From Rosenbergiella collisarenosi (lineage in GTDB: Bacteria; Pseudomonadota; Gammaproteobacteria; Enterobacterales; Enterobacteriaceae), in contig NZ_JABBFP010000001.1 of NCBI RefSeq assembly GCF_018494085.1, positions 434,001 to 498,000 on the forward strand: DNA of 64,000 nt. Reading direction: 5' to 3'. Position 1 is the first letter of the stretch. Every line of letters starts with the position of its first letter. Under the pieces are notes generated by a model, which worked only from the letters and a program-made list of their open reading frames with translations, ran no database searches and was not told the origin of the DNA. Of this stretch, positions 12,029-22,343 are shown piece by piece. A program made the translations under genes and the position numbers.

Positions 12029-12209
12029 ACGCGGTATCTAGGATTCCGTTAGTTCTGGCAAGGGGCCAGCAGTCCGATAAAGAGTAACTTACCGAAAGTA
12101 TCAGCGCCAGCGATAATCACGATTAAGCTGGTTTAGCGATAGGCGGTTTAGTAAATGACGGGTATGATAATCGAAAATGAAAACATTAGCATGACGAATT
12201 GAGGAGTTT
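12029..12209. promoter_or_regulatory. divergent lptD / djlA promoter region
   Basis: These 181 bases separate the divergent lptD (minus) and djlA (plus) starts. A GATAAT-like -10 near 12160-12170 could serve djlA, and GAGGAG at 12199-12206 is its ribosome site. On the minus strand a degenerate GATACTT element hints at the sigma-E promoter known for lptD in E. coli, but the match is weak and I do not call it. Confidence 0.35.
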
Positions 12210-13022
12210 ATGCGCTACCGCGGCAAAGTTATTGGTTTTTTATTAGGGCTCTTTTCGGGGATTGGTTTCTGGGGCATCGTCGGCGGCGTACTCATTGGGC
12301 ATCTTCTCGATACTTTCTTGTCCACATTTGGGGGACAATTTAAGGGTACGGCGCATTCACGCCAAAACCTCTTCTTTATTACTACCTTTCAGGTTATGGG
12401 GCATTTGACCAAATCGAAAGGACGCGTCACCGAAGCGGATATTCAGCTGGCGTCGACGATTATGGATCGTATGCAGTTGCAAGGCGCGGCGCGCCAGCTC
12501 GCCCAGCAGGCTTTTCGTGAGGGAAAGGAGGCAGGTTTTCCGTTACGCGATAGGCTGCGAGAATTCAGGCAGGCATGTGCGGGGCGCGTTGATCTGATTA
12601 AGATTTTTCTGGAAATCCAAATCCAAGCGGCATTGGCTGACGGTGAGTTACATCCGAATGAACAGCAGGTGCTCTATATTATCGCCGAAGAGCTAGGTAT
12701 TTCCCGCCAACAGTTCGATCTGTTTATCCGCATGATGACGGGTGGGAGTCACTTTGGTCAGCAGGGCTACTCGCAGCAACAGGGCGGCTTTCATCACTCA
12801 CCGCAAGGGCCTACGTTACAAGATGCATGCTCGGTGCTGGGCGTATCGCCACAGGATGATGCCCTGACGATCAAACGCGCCTATCGCAAGTTGATGAGCG
12901 AGCATCACCCGGATAAGCTGGTCGCCAAAGGCTTACCGCCCGAGATGATGACGCTAGCGAAAGAGAAAGCGCAGAAAATCCAGTCTGCCTACGAACTGAT
13001 CCGCACACAGAAAGGGTTTTAA
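12210..13022 (+). CDS. djlA: membrane-anchored DnaJ-like co-chaperone DjlA
   Basis: DjlA is a DnaK co-chaperone that modulates the Rcs envelope-stress system in E. coli. The 270-residue protein has one glycine-rich N-terminal membrane segment (about residues 6-30, which dimerises in E. coli). A TerB-like helical domain covers about 55-185, then a short Gln/Gly/His-rich linker and a C-terminal J domain (about 205-270) with HPD in SEHHPDKL. The order and length match E. coli DjlA. GAGGAG precedes the ATG. Confidence 0.95.
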   Translation: MRYRGKVIGFLLGLFSGIGFWGIVGGVLIGHLLDTFLSTFGGQFKGTAHSRQNLFFITTFQVMGHLTKSKGRVTEADIQLASTIMDRMQLQGAARQLAQQAFREGKEAGFPLRDRLREFRQACAGRVDLIKIFLEIQIQAALADGELHPNEQQVLYIIAEELGISRQQFDLFIRMMTGGSHFGQQGYSQQQGGFHHSPQGPTLQDACSVLGVSPQDDALTIKRAYRKLMSEHHPDKLVAKGLPPEMMTLAKEKAQKIQSAYELIRTQKGF

Positions 13023-13049
13023 TCTTAAGGTGTGCGCAGGCTTGGCTGA

Positions 13050-13700
13050 CTAGAACTCAGCAGGCTGTTTAAACGTCATGCTGTTGCCAAACGCAGGGTG
13101 AGTAATCGTCAGACGCTCTGCATGGAGTAGCAAGCGCGGTGACAGCGCCTTGGCTTCTGGTGAGGCATAAAAATTATCGCCCAAGATAGGGTGTCCCATC
13201 GCGAGCATATGAACGCGCAGCTGGTGGGAGCGCCCGGTAATGGGCTTGAGTTGCACGCGACAGCTTAGCGCATCCCGCGCCAGCACTTCCCACTCTGTTT
13301 GCGCCGCTTTGCCGGTTTCGAAACATACCTTTTGCTTAGGTCGATTAGGCCAATCACAAATCAACGGTAAATCGACCAATCCTTCGTCGGGGACGAGCTG
13401 GCCCCAGACCTGCGCGATGTAGGTTTTGGATGGCTCTCGTTCGCGGAACTGACGTTTTAACTCGCGTTCGGCATCCTTAGTTAGGGCGACAACCATCACC
13501 CCACTCGTCGCCATATCGAGACGATGCACCGATTGAGCATTCGGGAAGTCGCGTTGAATACGCGTCATAACACTGTCGTTGTGTTCGGGTAACCGTCCGG
13601 GGACTGATAACAGCCCGCTGGGTTTGTTAACCACTAAGATATGCTCGTCTTGGTACAGAATGTGCAGCCAGGGTTCGAGCGGGGGATGATACGCTTCCAT
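13050..13700 (-). CDS. rluA: 23S rRNA/tRNA pseudouridine synthase RluA
   Basis: RluA makes pseudouridine at 23S rRNA position 746 and tRNA position 32. The protein is 216 residues. The catalytic Asp62 lies in HRLDMATSG, and KPSGLLSVPG near the start and PITGRSHQLRVHM are the other RluA-family motifs. It follows rapA by 36 bases on the same strand, converges with djlA 27 bases away, and has AGGAAAG as ribosome site. Confidence 0.95.
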   Translation of the reverse strand: MEAYHPPLEPWLHILYQDEHILVVNKPSGLLSVPGRLPEHNDSVMTRIQRDFPNAQSVHRLDMATSGVMVVALTKDAERELKRQFREREPSKTYIAQVWGQLVPDEGLVDLPLICDWPNRPKQKVCFETGKAAQTEWEVLARDALSCRVQLKPITGRSHQLRVHMLAMGHPILGDNFYASPEAKALSPRLLLHAERLTITHPAFGNSMTFKQPAEF

Positions 13701-13711
13701 TTACTTTCCTA

Positions 13712-13729
13712 GAGGGGGTTTCCCCCCTC
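13712..13729 (-). other. hairpin between rapA and rluA
   Basis: A 7-bp all-but-one GC stem (GAGGGGG / CCCCCTC) with a 4-base loop lies between the rapA stop and the rluA ribosome site. It has no T-run, so it is a poor terminator. It may instead attenuate, protect an mRNA end, or set the rapA:rluA expression ratio. Confidence 0.5.
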
Positions 13730-13736
13730 GTCACTT

Positions 13737-16643
13737 TTACTGGTGGGTCACCACAATTAGGCGCAAGGCATCGAGACGCCAATTGGCCTGTGACAGGCTT
13801 TCGAGCACCTCTTGGCGGTTATCGCGTAGCGCATCAATTTCGTCTTCACGAATATTTGGGTTCACATTTTTGAGGGCTTCCAAACGTGCGAGTTCGGCAG
13901 TTAACTGTTTTTCCGCCGTCTGGCTCGCCTCGGCGATGACCGCCTGCGCGCCCGCCGTGACGAGCTGTTCGCCCGTCTTCAACATCTGGTGAACTTCCTG
14001 CTGAACTGCGTTGACCAGTTTACTCCCGGTGTGGCGATTGACGGCATTAAGCTGACGGTTGAAGCTTTCGAACTCGACCTTATCCGCTAAGTTATTCCCC
14101 TTCGCATCCACTAATACGCGCAGCGGGGTAGGGGGAAGGAAGCGTGTGAGTTGGAGTTGCTTCGGCGCTTGGGCTTCGACGACATAAACTAATTCAAGCA
14201 GCAGGGTTCCCACGGGTAGCGCTTTATTTTTCAATAAAGAGAGCGCACAGCTACCGGTATCACCGGATAAGATCAGGTCGAGGCCATTACGGATGAGTGG
14301 ATGTTCCCACGTAATGAACTGCGTATCTTCCCGCGATAATGCTTGGTTACGATTGAAGGTAATGGTGCAGCCATCTTCCGGTAACCCTGGGAAATCGGGG
14401 ACTAGCATATGGTCTGAAGGCGTTAAGACAATCAGATTATCGCTACGGTCTTCCTGATTAATGCCGACAATATCGAATAGATTCAGAGCGAAGTTCACCA
14501 ATGCGGTATCGTTATCTTGAGCGGCAATCTCGTCGGCTAAACGCTCGGCCTTTTCACCCCCATGGGAGTGCAGTTCCAGCAAGCGGTCACGGCCTGATTC
14601 GAGTTGGGCTTTTAGGGCATCGTGTTGCGCGCGGCAAGTCTCGATAAAGGTATCCAAGCCCTCATCCTTCTCGGGAGCGACTAAGAACTCGAGGAGCTGT
14701 GGATGGACGCTATCGTAAATGGTCCGACCGGTCGGACAGGTGCTCTCGAACGCATCTAATCCCTCATGGAACCAGCGTAATAACACGGCTTGCGCGGTGT
14801 TTTCCAGCCATGGAACCATGATTTCGATGTCGTGGAGTTGTCCAATACGGTCTAATCGGCCAATACGCTGTTCTAATAAATCGGGATTGAAAGGCAGGTC
14901 GAACATGACCATCCGGCTGGCAAATTGGAAGTTACGTCCCTCAGAGCCGATCTCAGAGCAGAGCAGCACTTGCGCACCATCTTCCTGCGAGGCAAAGAAG
15001 GCCGCGGCCTTATCGCGCTCGATGATCGATAGCCCTTCATGGAATACGGCCGCGCGGATCCCCTCACGTTCGCGAAGTACTTGTTCGAGCTGCAACGCCG
15101 TGGCCGCCTTCGCACAGATCACCAGCACCTTCTCTTTGCGATGCTCAAGAAGATAATCGATCAGCCACTCTACGCGCGGATCGAACGCCCACCAGGTGCC
15201 ATTATCCCCTTCAAATTCTTGATAAATTTGCTCTGGATAAAGGAGATCCCGTGCGCGCTCTTCCTTGCTTTTACGTGCAGACATGATGCCTGACACCTTG
15301 ATTGCCGTTTGGTATTGGCTAGGAAGCGGCAAGCGAACAGCCTGCAGCTCCCGTTTTGGAAAGCCCTGTACCCCTTGACGGGTATTACGAAAGAGAACAC
15401 GGCTGGTGCCGTGACGATCCGTCAACATCTCGACCAATTGCTCGCGGGCGGCTAAGCGCTCATCGCTATCGCTATTGGCTTGCAAGATCAGTGGGCGGAT
15501 ATCCTGTTCCTTGATCAACCCGTTAATGACCGCGATTTGTTCGTCGGCAAGCGACTCTTCTGCTAGCAAGCTCGCCACAGCATCGGCGATTGGTTGAAAA
15601 TGGCGTTGTTCTTCTACAAATGCATCGAAGTCATGGAAACGATCCGCATCGAGCAGACGTAAGCGCGCGAAGTGACTTTCCATCCCCAATTGTTCTGGCG
15701 TCGCGGTCAACAGCAGTACGCCGGGGACGACGTCCGCGAGCTTTTCGATTACTTGATATTCACGGCCAGGCTTCCCAGCCGACCAAGAGAGGTGATGGGC
15801 TTCATCGACAACCATCAAGTCCCAATCGGCCTCTAGCATATCTTCCAAACGCTGCTTGTTTTTACACACAAAATCCAATGAGCAGATGACGAGTTGCTCG
15901 GTAAAGAATGGATTAGTGCTATCGAAGCGAGCTTCGTTATACCGTTCATCATCGAACAGCGCGAAGTGCAGGGTAAAGCGGCGTAACATCTCAACTAGCC
16001 ACTGGTGCTGTAACGTTTCTGGGACGATGATTAAGACGCGCTCGGCGCGGCCAGCGAGTAACTGCTGCTGAATAATCATCCCCGCTTCAATGGTTTTACC
16101 TAATCCGACTTCGTCTGCCAACAATACGCGTGGGGCATGGCGGCGGCCGACATCTTTAGCGATATGGAGCTGGTGCGGGATTAAGTTAGTACGCATGCCG
16201 CGCATGCCACTGGTCGGGAGACGGTATTGTTCGCTCTGATACTTTCTCGCGCGGTAGCGTAATGCGAACCGATCCATCCGGTCCAATTGTCCCGCGAACA
16301 GGCGATCCTGTGGCTTACTAAAAATAAGTTTGCTGTCTAACATGACCTCGCGCAGCACCACGTCAGCTTCCTGCGTATCGTTTCGCGTGCCGATATAGGC
16401 CATTAGCCCATTTTCATCACGAACTTCGTCAACCACCATTTGCCAACCTTCGTGACTGGTAATGGTGTCGCCTGGATTAAACATGACTCGAGTGATGGGA
16501 GAATCATTACGGGCATAAAGTCGGTTTTCGCCGGTGGCAGGGAATAGTAGGGTTACCATGCGGGCATCGATAGCGACGACTGTTCCCAGTCCGAGTTCAC
16601 TTTCTGTATCACTAATCCAGCGCTGACCAAGTGTAAAAGGCAT
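13737..16643 (-). CDS. rapA: RNA polymerase recycling ATPase RapA
   Basis: RapA is a Swi2/Snf2-type ATPase that binds RNA polymerase and helps recycle it after termination. The 968 residues match E. coli RapA. N-terminal Tudor-like domains fill about 1-110. The helicase core has Walker [14 protein letters not shown] near residue 177, the VVDEAHHL box near 280 and [10 protein letters not shown] near 313. Helicase C (about 490-645) includes GSEGRNFQ and [11 protein letters not shown], followed by the RapA_C region. It lies upstream of rluA and 146 bases downstream of polB. Confidence 0.97.
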   Translation of the reverse strand: MPFTLGQRWISDTESELGLGTVVAIDARMVTLLFPATGENRLYARNDSPITRVMFNPGDTITSHEGWQMVVDEVRDENGLMAYIGTRNDTQEADVVLREVMLDSKLIFSKPQDRLFAGQLDRMDRFALRYRARKYQSEQYRLPTSGMRGMRTNLIPHQLHIAKDVGRRHAPRVLLADEVGLGKTIEAGMIIQQQLLAGRAERVLIIVPETLQHQWLVEMLRRFTLHFALFDDERYNEARFDSTNPFFTEQLVICSLDFVCKNKQRLEDMLEADWDLMVVDEAHHLSWSAGKPGREYQVIEKLADVVPGVLLLTATPEQLGMESHFARLRLLDADRFHDFDAFVEEQRHFQPIADAVASLLAEESLADEQIAVINGLIKEQDIRPLILQANSDSDERLAAREQLVEMLTDRHGTSRVLFRNTRQGVQGFPKRELQAVRLPLPSQYQTAIKVSGIMSARKSKEERARDLLYPEQIYQEFEGDNGTWWAFDPRVEWLIDYLLEHRKEKVLVICAKAATALQLEQVLREREGIRAAVFHEGLSIIERDKAAAFFASQEDGAQVLLCSEIGSEGRNFQFASRMVMFDLPFNPDLLEQRIGRLDRIGQLHDIEIMVPWLENTAQAVLLRWFHEGLDAFESTCPTGRTIYDSVHPQLLEFLVAPEKDEGLDTFIETCRAQHDALKAQLESGRDRLLELHSHGGEKAERLADEIAAQDNDTALVNFALNLFDIVGINQEDRSDNLIVLTPSDHMLVPDFPGLPEDGCTITFNRNQALSREDTQFITWEHPLIRNGLDLILSGDTGSCALSLLKNKALPVGTLLLELVYVVEAQAPKQLQLTRFLPPTPLRVLVDAKGNNLADKVEFESFNRQLNAVNRHTGSKLVNAVQQEVHQMLKTGEQLVTAGAQAVIAEASQTAEKQLTAELARLEALKNVNPNIREDEIDALRDNRQEVLESLSQANWRLDALRLIVVTHQ

Positions 16644-16789
16644 AAATTTTGCTCGATTCTCTTAATTATAGGGATGTATTGCTTCACGGATAACGGGCCG
16701 ACTAACGTTTACCACCCTGGTAGTGGGAAAAAGGCCACGGTTATTTTGAAGGGCGCTATGGTACTGGAAGGCGAAGGTTTCGTCACCTA

Positions 16790-19156
16790 TCAAAATAGGC
16801 CTAATTGCCCGGTCATCACATTTTCGAAATTACCGCCGACAAAGCCAAGAATACCCTCTGCGACTGGCTGCAATTGCTTTGTTAAGTAATGAGTATAGTC
16901 GAGGGGGGCTGTGGTCGCCGCTACCGGTTCCGGGCCGGCTAGCGTGATGACATAACGAATAGAACTGCCACGTCGATAGGTTGGGCCTTGGCCTTGGGCG
17001 ACCGCTAGCTGTTCCGCTAGCCGGGCGGCACGGACATGGGGGGGGATATTTTTTTCGTAATCGGCAAGTGGCCGACGCAGACGTTTTTTATAGACGAGCT
17101 GTTCGTCCAGCTCCCCGGCGAGCAGTTGTTGCACGGTGTGTTGTACATAGTCCTCCCAAGGTTGGTCGCGGAAAATTAACCCGTAGAGAGTCTGCTGAAA
17201 GTGTTGGGCGAGCGGTGTCCAATCGGTACGTACCGTTTCGAGACCTTTAAAAACGACGCTCTCCTCGCCATTATCGACGACTAAGCCAGCATAACGCTTT
17301 TTACTGCCTTGTTCCGCACCACGGATGGTCGGCATCAGGAAACGAGTAAAGTGGCGCTCGTATTCGATCTCTAAGGCGCTCTCTATTCCCAGTTGCGCCT
17401 GTAGTACCTCCTGCCACCAGCGATTAATTATCGTGACTAATTGCTGACCGATGGTATCGGCCTTCTGCTGATCGCAGTGCTCACCCAGAGAGATAAAGGT
17501 CGAGTCGGTATCGCCATAAATGACCGAATAACCCTGTTGTTCGATGAGCTGACGCGTCTGCTGCATAATCTCGTGGCCGCGCAGTGTAATCGAGGATGCC
17601 AGGCGCGGGTCGAAGAAACGGCAGGAGGGGGTCCCGAGTACGCCGTAAAAAGCGTTCATAATAATTTTTAGCGCCTGCGAAAGAGGAGCATTGTTATCAC
17701 GCTTAGCCTTTTCTCGCCCTTGCCAAATTTGCTCAACGATGGCCGGTAGGCAATGTACGGTGCGTGAAAATTGTGCTGAGAGGAAGCCCGGCACCGCCTG
17801 CTCAGGTTCCGCCAGACCGACGACTAAGCCCACCGGATCGATTAAGAATGTACGAATGATGGAGGGATAGAGGCTCTTATAATCCAACACAATGACTGAA
17901 CGATAAAGCCCGGGCTGAGAATCCATCACAAACCCGCCGGGGCTAGGTTGCGGGGCGATATCGCCAAGATTCGGCGCCACATAGCCAAGACGATGCATGC
18001 GCGGAAGATACAGGTGGGTAAACGCCGCAATCGACCCCCCGTGGCGATCGGCGGGAAGCCCGTTGGTACTGGCTCGTTCAAGTAGAAAAGCCATGAGATC
18101 GGTTTTTTGAAAGATGCGTGTAACTAACTCACAATCCTTTAGGTTATAACGCGCGAGGGCCAGCTTATCATGGCGGAAGCGGTGGTTAATCTCGGCCATT
18201 CTGTCGTGCGGTGTGGCACTGTCTTTTCCTTCACCGAGCAGGGTCTGCGAGACATTCTCTAAGCTAAAAGAAGGGAAATCCCAGTATGCAGACTTCAAGG
18301 CCTCAATCCCATCGACGATCCAACGGCCCGCGGCTTGGGCGCTGAACACCCCGGGCTTGAAACCATGTTCTTGCCAGCCGAGTGTCGCGCCTGCACGCCC
18401 TAACTTAAGCGGTACGGCGAAACGCTCCGCCTCACGGTGTAATATGCGTAGATCAAACTGGATCACGTTCCAGCCGATAATAACATCGGGGTCATAGGCC
18501 GCCATCCATTGATTAAGAGCGTGGATGAGCTCGCGGGGATGTGCGACATAGGAAAGCTGAAAATCTACGGGATCCGTACTCGGGGTCGGAGGTCCGAGCA
18601 TAAAGACCTGGCGTTGCCCACAGCCTTCTAGACCGATACAATATAGCTCCCCTCGCTCGTTGGTTTCGATATCCAGAGAGACCCATTTAAGCGTCGGACG
18701 ATAGTCAGGATGCGGTTTTAGCCGCGCAGGTCCCGGCGTAGAGGATTGCCCTATCCAGACGGGCGCGGTGATGAAGCGCTCCATCATATAGCGGTCGGTG
18801 GGGCGAATATCGGCTTCGTAGAGAGGAATATTCGCGTCGTTGAACTGCTGAATAACGGTTTTTAGCGTACGTTGCTGTGTCAGGTAAAGCGTTGTTTGGC
18901 GGCGGCCCGAGAAGTCGTTTAGCGCTGAATCTTGTAGCGTAATCCCTGCGCATTCAGCGAGTAGACTTTCTACACTGGGACGATGCTCAGTAGGAAAAAA
19001 GGCGGTGGCACGCTGTAGAGGGACGCTAATCAATAGCGGCCCGTCGTCGGTGGCGATCCAGAACGAAACCTCGATACCCCGTGGCGTGTCGCGCCAGTGA
19101 CGCGTTAAGATAAACCCCGCAGTAATCGTTTCCACTTCACTTCCCCGCCATGACAT
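16790..19156 (-). CDS. polB: DNA polymerase II
   Basis: Pol II is a family B polymerase with 3'-5' exonuclease used in replication restart and translesion synthesis. The 788 residues compare with 783 in E. coli. The exonuclease Asp/Glu pair is in SLDIETNE, and NVIQFDLR and YNLKDCELV are the other exo motifs. Polymerase motifs are [13 protein letters not shown] and [10 protein letters not shown]. The ATG at 19156 gives eight extra residues before [11 protein letters not shown]; an in-frame GTG at codon 8 with GGGGA upstream is a possible alternative. I do not see a clear LexA box (CTGT-N8-ACAG) although polB is an SOS gene in E. coli. araBAD, its E. coli neighbour, is absent. Confidence 0.96.
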   Translation of the reverse strand: MSWRGSEVETITAGFILTRHWRDTPRGIEVSFWIATDDGPLLISVPLQRATAFFPTEHRPSVESLLAECAGITLQDSALNDFSGRRQTTLYLTQQRTLKTVIQQFNDANIPLYEADIRPTDRYMMERFITAPVWIGQSSTPGPARLKPHPDYRPTLKWVSLDIETNERGELYCIGLEGCGQRQVFMLGPPTPSTDPVDFQLSYVAHPRELIHALNQWMAAYDPDVIIGWNVIQFDLRILHREAERFAVPLKLGRAGATLGWQEHGFKPGVFSAQAAGRWIVDGIEALKSAYWDFPSFSLENVSQTLLGEGKDSATPHDRMAEINHRFRHDKLALARYNLKDCELVTRIFQKTDLMAFLLERASTNGLPADRHGGSIAAFTHLYLPRMHRLGYVAPNLGDIAPQPSPGGFVMDSQPGLYRSVIVLDYKSLYPSIIRTFLIDPVGLVVGLAEPEQAVPGFLSAQFSRTVHCLPAIVEQIWQGREKAKRDNNAPLSQALKIIMNAFYGVLGTPSCRFFDPRLASSITLRGHEIMQQTRQLIEQQGYSVIYGDTDSTFISLGEHCDQQKADTIGQQLVTIINRWWQEVLQAQLGIESALEIEYERHFTRFLMPTIRGAEQGSKKRYAGLVVDNGEESVVFKGLETVRTDWTPLAQHFQQTLYGLIFRDQPWEDYVQHTVQQLLAGELDEQLVYKKRLRRPLADYEKNIPPHVRAARLAEQLAVAQGQGPTYRRGSSIRYVITLAGPEPVAATTAPLDYTHYLTKQLQPVAEGILGFVGGNFENVMTGQLGLF

Positions 19157-19353
19157 TTGCTAACAAGTATAAACCAGTGGAGTGGCGACGATAGGGTTTT
19201 TAGTGTGAGGACTGGCTGCTAGCCTTGTTCAGTGAGCTTCACGTACAGCGATAATTGCCTTAGAGGCCAGAGCCTTGTCTCGCCATTCTGATCATAGAAA
19301 GCAAAGCGTGCGGCTATCGTCAAACGCCGCACTTACTTTGTGATGGCTACCGG
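19157..19353. other. polB / opgE-like intergenic region with hairpin
   Basis: These 197 bases have no gene. A 7-bp stem (GTGCGGC 19308-19314 / GCCGCAC 19326-19332, 11-base loop) lies between the opgE-like gene and polB. On the minus strand it sits just after the opgE-like stop and may end that transcript, though no clean T-run follows. The polB promoter must lie near the other end. Confidence 0.35.
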
Positions 19354-20886
19354 TTATGGTATTGAGGGGAGTGCATTGTAATTTGTCAGTCGCTCGTTAA
19401 AGTCGTAGACAGTATTTACCTCATCACAATCACTCTTCGATAGCATGGAACAACGATCGGTTATTGCAGGGTCATCGATATTGAGCCACTGAGCAAAGGT
19501 AGTTATAAAGTCGAGACCGCTTCTACGCTGAGAAATCACGCGGCGTTGCGTCGAGTCGCTGCTTAAGATAAAGAAGGGAACCTGATAATTTTGTTTGGTG
19601 CTATCGCCGTGGGTTAAATAAGCACGGGAGCTATTTTTATCGATATATGACAAGCCATGATCTGAAAAATACATCATCGTCCAATTAGCGGTAGAGTTGC
19701 TAAGTAACTGATTGGCCTTACGTAACAGCGAGTCAGTCATCGCAATTGATTTGACGTAGCATGATAACTCTTTTGAACCGATATCGCTGTCGAAACGGCC
19801 CTGAGTTCTATCGCAGGCTCTGGGGTGAGACCCCATCAAATGTAAGATAATGAGTTTATCACCCGCCGGGCTTTTTAATGCCTCTGCGAGGAGGGGGAAC
19901 AGGTTTTCATCGGAAGACGAGGCACTATAATCTGCTTTACCTGTATTAATAAAGCCCGTGTGGTTAGCGCTTTTCGCTATTCTGGCTATAGGGGAATCTG
20001 AATGACTTTTAACGCCTTGGTTCGATAGCCACCATGTTTCGAAGCCACTTTTCTCGGCTAGGGTCACAACGCTATTATTAAGTTGCTTCTCTCTATCTTG
20101 CTTATAGACCAAAGTATTAGTTAATGAGATCACTGTAGCTGGCCCAGCAGAAATATAATTGTTAAATAGCGTAGCGGGGACACTATCAAGCCAAGATGTA
20201 TTGTTAAATTGCCCACCAAAGGCATGAACATAATCGCGACGTACGCTCTCACCGATAACTAATAAATAGGTATGGTAACGCCTACTTTTTATTACCGGCT
20301 GCCAAATAGGCTTTTTCTGTATGATTGCCGCATAACCTTGGTTTTGCGTACTGACGGTACGATAAGCCGTAACTAGGTCACTGATAAAGCGGTATGCCGA
20401 GAGATCAATCCTATTTTTCTTCATGGGGCCGAAGGAGACTAATACAACAAAAAATACCGACAGCATCATGAGGCTTTTTTTAGAGGCCACAGCGTGAGTT
20501 GATTTTTTTTCAGTTACCAGGGCAATGCCTAAGATCAGAACAACTAGACCGAGAAGAAAAGCATAGAAAGGGGTCTGCTTTAAGAAGCCGATACTCTCTT
20601 CTAGCGTAGTGTAGAGGAATGAGCCGACGACATTGACATCCGGTGAGCCATAGATGATGCCCGTGGGCGCATAGAGAAATCCTATTAGCGAATAAATAAT
20701 AACCAGTAGTTTGTATAGCAATTGGCTAGTCTTGGCGAGTAATTTAGCGCCCATAAAGAGCGCTAATAGCGGAATTATGTTAATTCTGTACCCTAACGAC
20801 AGCGTTAACACGCCGAGCCATACTGCTAGAAAAAAATCCCATTTTGAGAACAGAGGTTTAATAATATTGGAAACAAAACCCTTCAA
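19354..20886 (-). CDS. OpgE-like periplasmic phosphoethanolamine transferase
   Basis: This is a sulfatase-fold phosphoethanolamine transferase, closest by eye to E. coli OpgE (YbiP), which decorates osmoregulated periplasmic glucans with phosphoethanolamine from phosphatidylethanolamine. About four or five N-terminal membrane segments (residues 5-160) precede a periplasmic catalytic domain. Visible sites are VIGESVRRD, the GPATVISL segment with the likely Thr nucleophile, LHLMGSHPRACDRTQG, YFSDHGLSY and THGDS. The start is TTG at 20884-20886, six bases after GGAG; a TTG seven codons earlier lies upstream of that ribosome site. Base composition is clearly AT-richer than the neighbours, suggesting acquisition. 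Lipid A or core substrates (EptA/EptC type) cannot be excluded. Confidence 0.75.
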   Translation of the reverse strand: MKGFVSNIIKPLFSKWDFFLAVWLGVLTLSLGYRINIIPLLALFMGAKLLAKTSQLLYKLLVIIYSLIGFLYAPTGIIYGSPDVNVVGSFLYTTLEESIGFLKQTPFYAFLLGLVVLILGIALVTEKKSTHAVASKKSLMMLSVFFVVLVSFGPMKKNRIDLSAYRFISDLVTAYRTVSTQNQGYAAIIQKKPIWQPVIKSRRYHTYLLVIGESVRRDYVHAFGGQFNNTSWLDSVPATLFNNYISAGPATVISLTNTLVYKQDREKQLNNSVVTLAEKSGFETWWLSNQGVKSHSDSPIARIAKSANHTGFINTGKADYSASSSDENLFPLLAEALKSPAGDKLIILHLMGSHPRACDRTQGRFDSDIGSKELSCYVKSIAMTDSLLRKANQLLSNSTANWTMMYFSDHGLSYIDKNSSRAYLTHGDSTKQNYQVPFFILSSDSTQRRVISQRRSGLDFITTFAQWLNIDDPAITDRCSMLSKSDCDEVNTVYDFNERLTNYNALPSIP

Positions 20887-21157
20887 CTTATACTCCGAAT
20901 AACACAATGCATAGAATATTTTCGAGATAGTAATCTATTTTATCAACTGATGGTAGCAACGCCTTACTGGATCTAGGGGGGCTTATTTTATAGGTAAATA
21001 AATAAGAAATAATCGAGATAAATAACGTCTAGAGAAAGGCCTAGGGTAATTCAGTAATCAACCGTTGAAAATATAAGAAAATTCAGATCCATATTGAATT
21101 AATAAATAAGCACCTTAATAATAAGTTTGCCTATTTATTTGTATTTGTCTGCTACTT
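20887..21157. other. AT-rich intergenic region
   Basis: These 271 bases of very AT-rich, low-complexity sequence carry several AAATAAATA-type runs in both orientations. They hold the opgE-like promoter and the 3' region of the LysR gene. I see no gene, RNA or clear terminator. Confidence 0.4.
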
Positions 21158-22036
21158 CTAGTTAGGAGGAAATGCGGCGCATAGCGCATTTAAGATAAAA
21201 TTCATTCTGGCCGAGCGATACTTACTGCGTAAGTAGAGAGCGTTGACCTCTCTTGCCGGGAGAGGATGGTCTTCAAGGATCGGAACGAGTAATCCCTGGT
21301 TAATATCGTTTTCTAGGAATATTTTGGATTGAATAATCACGCCCATTCCGGCGATAGCCCCTAATCTGATGGCTTCGCTCGAATCACTGCTAAGTCGGCT
21401 TTGCCTAATCTTCTCCTTAAAGTGCGGCGGCTGCCATTCATCAAGTATAGTTTTGTTCAAGGAGAGGCATGAGTGGTTGAACAAATCTTCCGGAACTCGC
21501 GGATACCCTTGTTTTTTTAGGTAGCTCGGACTGGCGCAAGCCACAATTTCGTAAGCACTGAGCGGTCTTGCGATAATATCGGTACTCTCTGGTGGTCGTC
21601 CAATGCGTATTGCAATATCGCTATCTTCGCGCATCAGATCGATAAGTCTATCAGCCAACGAGAGGTGGATCTGCACGTCTGGAAAACGCTGCATGTAGTC
21701 CAAGGAGAACGGCAAGATCCGCTTTATTCCCAGTATCTCCGGACAGGAAAGCGTTACGGGGCCATAAGGAGTGAGCTGGGTGTTTTTTATTCTCTCCTCT
21801 CCTTCATCGATCAGCTCTAAGACTTTTTTACAGTGCTGGTAGTACTCTGCGCCCGATGAGGTTAAGGCAATACGTCGGGTCGTCCGATTCAAGAGCTGCG
21901 TTCTTAGGTGATCTTCTAGAGACTTGAGATGCTTACCGACCATCGTCGGCGATATATTTAAGGCCGCTGCGGCGCCGTTTAGACTGCCTAACTCTACGAT
22001 GTGGACGAATACGGACATATTCAGAAAAAGGTTCAT
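21158..22036 (-). CDS. LysR-family transcriptional regulator (CrgA-like)
   Basis: This 292-residue LysR-type regulator has an N-terminal winged helix-turn-helix (about residues 1-60; AAAALNISPTMVGKHLKSLE and LLNRTTRRIALTSSG). An effector-binding domain follows (about 88-292; IRIGRPPESTDIIARPL is typical of the CrgA/YafC-type branch). Its target and ligand are unknown. The gene is divergent from a 37-residue membrane protein, and the 95-base gap holds an inverted repeat with LysR T-N11-A geometry. AT-rich codon usage resembles the opgE-like gene rather than the core genes. Confidence 0.85.
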   Translation of the reverse strand: MNLFLNMSVFVHIVELGSLNGAAAALNISPTMVGKHLKSLEDHLRTQLLNRTTRRIALTSSGAEYYQHCKKVLELIDEGEERIKNTQLTPYGPVTLSCPEILGIKRILPFSLDYMQRFPDVQIHLSLADRLIDLMREDSDIAIRIGRPPESTDIIARPLSAYEIVACASPSYLKKQGYPRVPEDLFNHSCLSLNKTILDEWQPPHFKEKIRQSRLSSDSSEAIRLGAIAGMGVIIQSKIFLENDINQGLLVPILEDHPLPAREVNALYLRSKYRSARMNFILNALCAAFPPN

Positions 22037-22058
22037 TATCTACCTGAAGTTTATAGTG

Positions 22059-22077
22059 AACTAACTTATTGCTAGTT
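22059..22077. promoter_or_regulatory. putative LysR-type operator
   Basis: AACTA and TAGTT form an inverted repeat with a 9-base spacer. The T at 22062 and the A at 22074 give the T-N11-A core of LysR-type sites. It lies 23 bases upstream of the LysR start and about 55 bases upstream of the divergent small ORF, the usual position for an autoregulatory site also controlling a divergent target. The function is inference. Confidence 0.45.
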
Positions 22078-22131
22078 TATCAATCTCCAGTTTTCCTTCA
22101 ATCTCTCTTTATCTATCTAAGGAGAGAACTT

Positions 22132-22245
22132 ATGGCACACCTGACCCGCTATCTTTTCTACGTTGTTGTAGTTGTCGCCTTTTTCAGTTTTTACTTCACC
22201 GGTAACTTTACAGCGGTTAATTTTTTTCCGCATTTAAGCCCGTAA
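22132..22245 (+). CDS. predicted 37-residue single-pass membrane protein
   Basis: An ATG preceded by a near-perfect AAGGAG (22119-22124, 7-base spacing) opens 37 codons ending in TAA. The peptide begins MAHLTRYLFY, then has five consecutive Val and an aromatic-rich hydrophobic stretch (about residues 7-23), then a polar tail ending HLSP. It therefore looks like one membrane helix, probably with the N-terminus inside (Arg6). I do not recognise it. It is divergent from the LysR gene and upstream of the histidine phosphatase. The strong ribosome site and membrane-like composition argue that it is real, but no homologue is known to me. Confidence 0.55.
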   Translation: MAHLTRYLFYVVVVVAFFSFYFTGNFTAVNFFPHLSP

Positions 22246-22324
22246 CCGCTTTAGGCTTTAGCGACTGGGAGAAGCGGAGCACTAACACCTTTGCAAAGCG
22301 CCCTACATAAGAAACCCTAACCTC

Positions 22325-22343
22325 GTGGCGAATAAGTCGCCAC
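22325..22343. terminator. hairpin downstream of the 37-residue ORF
   Basis: A perfect 7-bp stem (GTGGCGA / TCGCCAC) with 5-base loop is followed by TTCCTT. It probably ends the small-ORF transcript 80 bases after its stop, before the phosphatase gene. The T-run is weak. Confidence 0.45.

Noticed and set aside
12050-12120. A sigma-E-like promoter for lptD
   Set aside because: Expected from E. coli, but GATACTT with TCGGA at 18-base spacing is too degenerate to claim.
14719-15156. A 145-codon open frame antisense to rapA
   Set aside because: It lies entirely inside rapA on the opposite strand and has serine/arginine-rich shadow composition. The rapA frame carries all helicase motifs.
20960-21150. 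Possible inverted repeats built on AAATAAATA
   Set aside because: Low-complexity AT sequence produces these by chance; no terminal repeats or target duplications indicate a mobile element.
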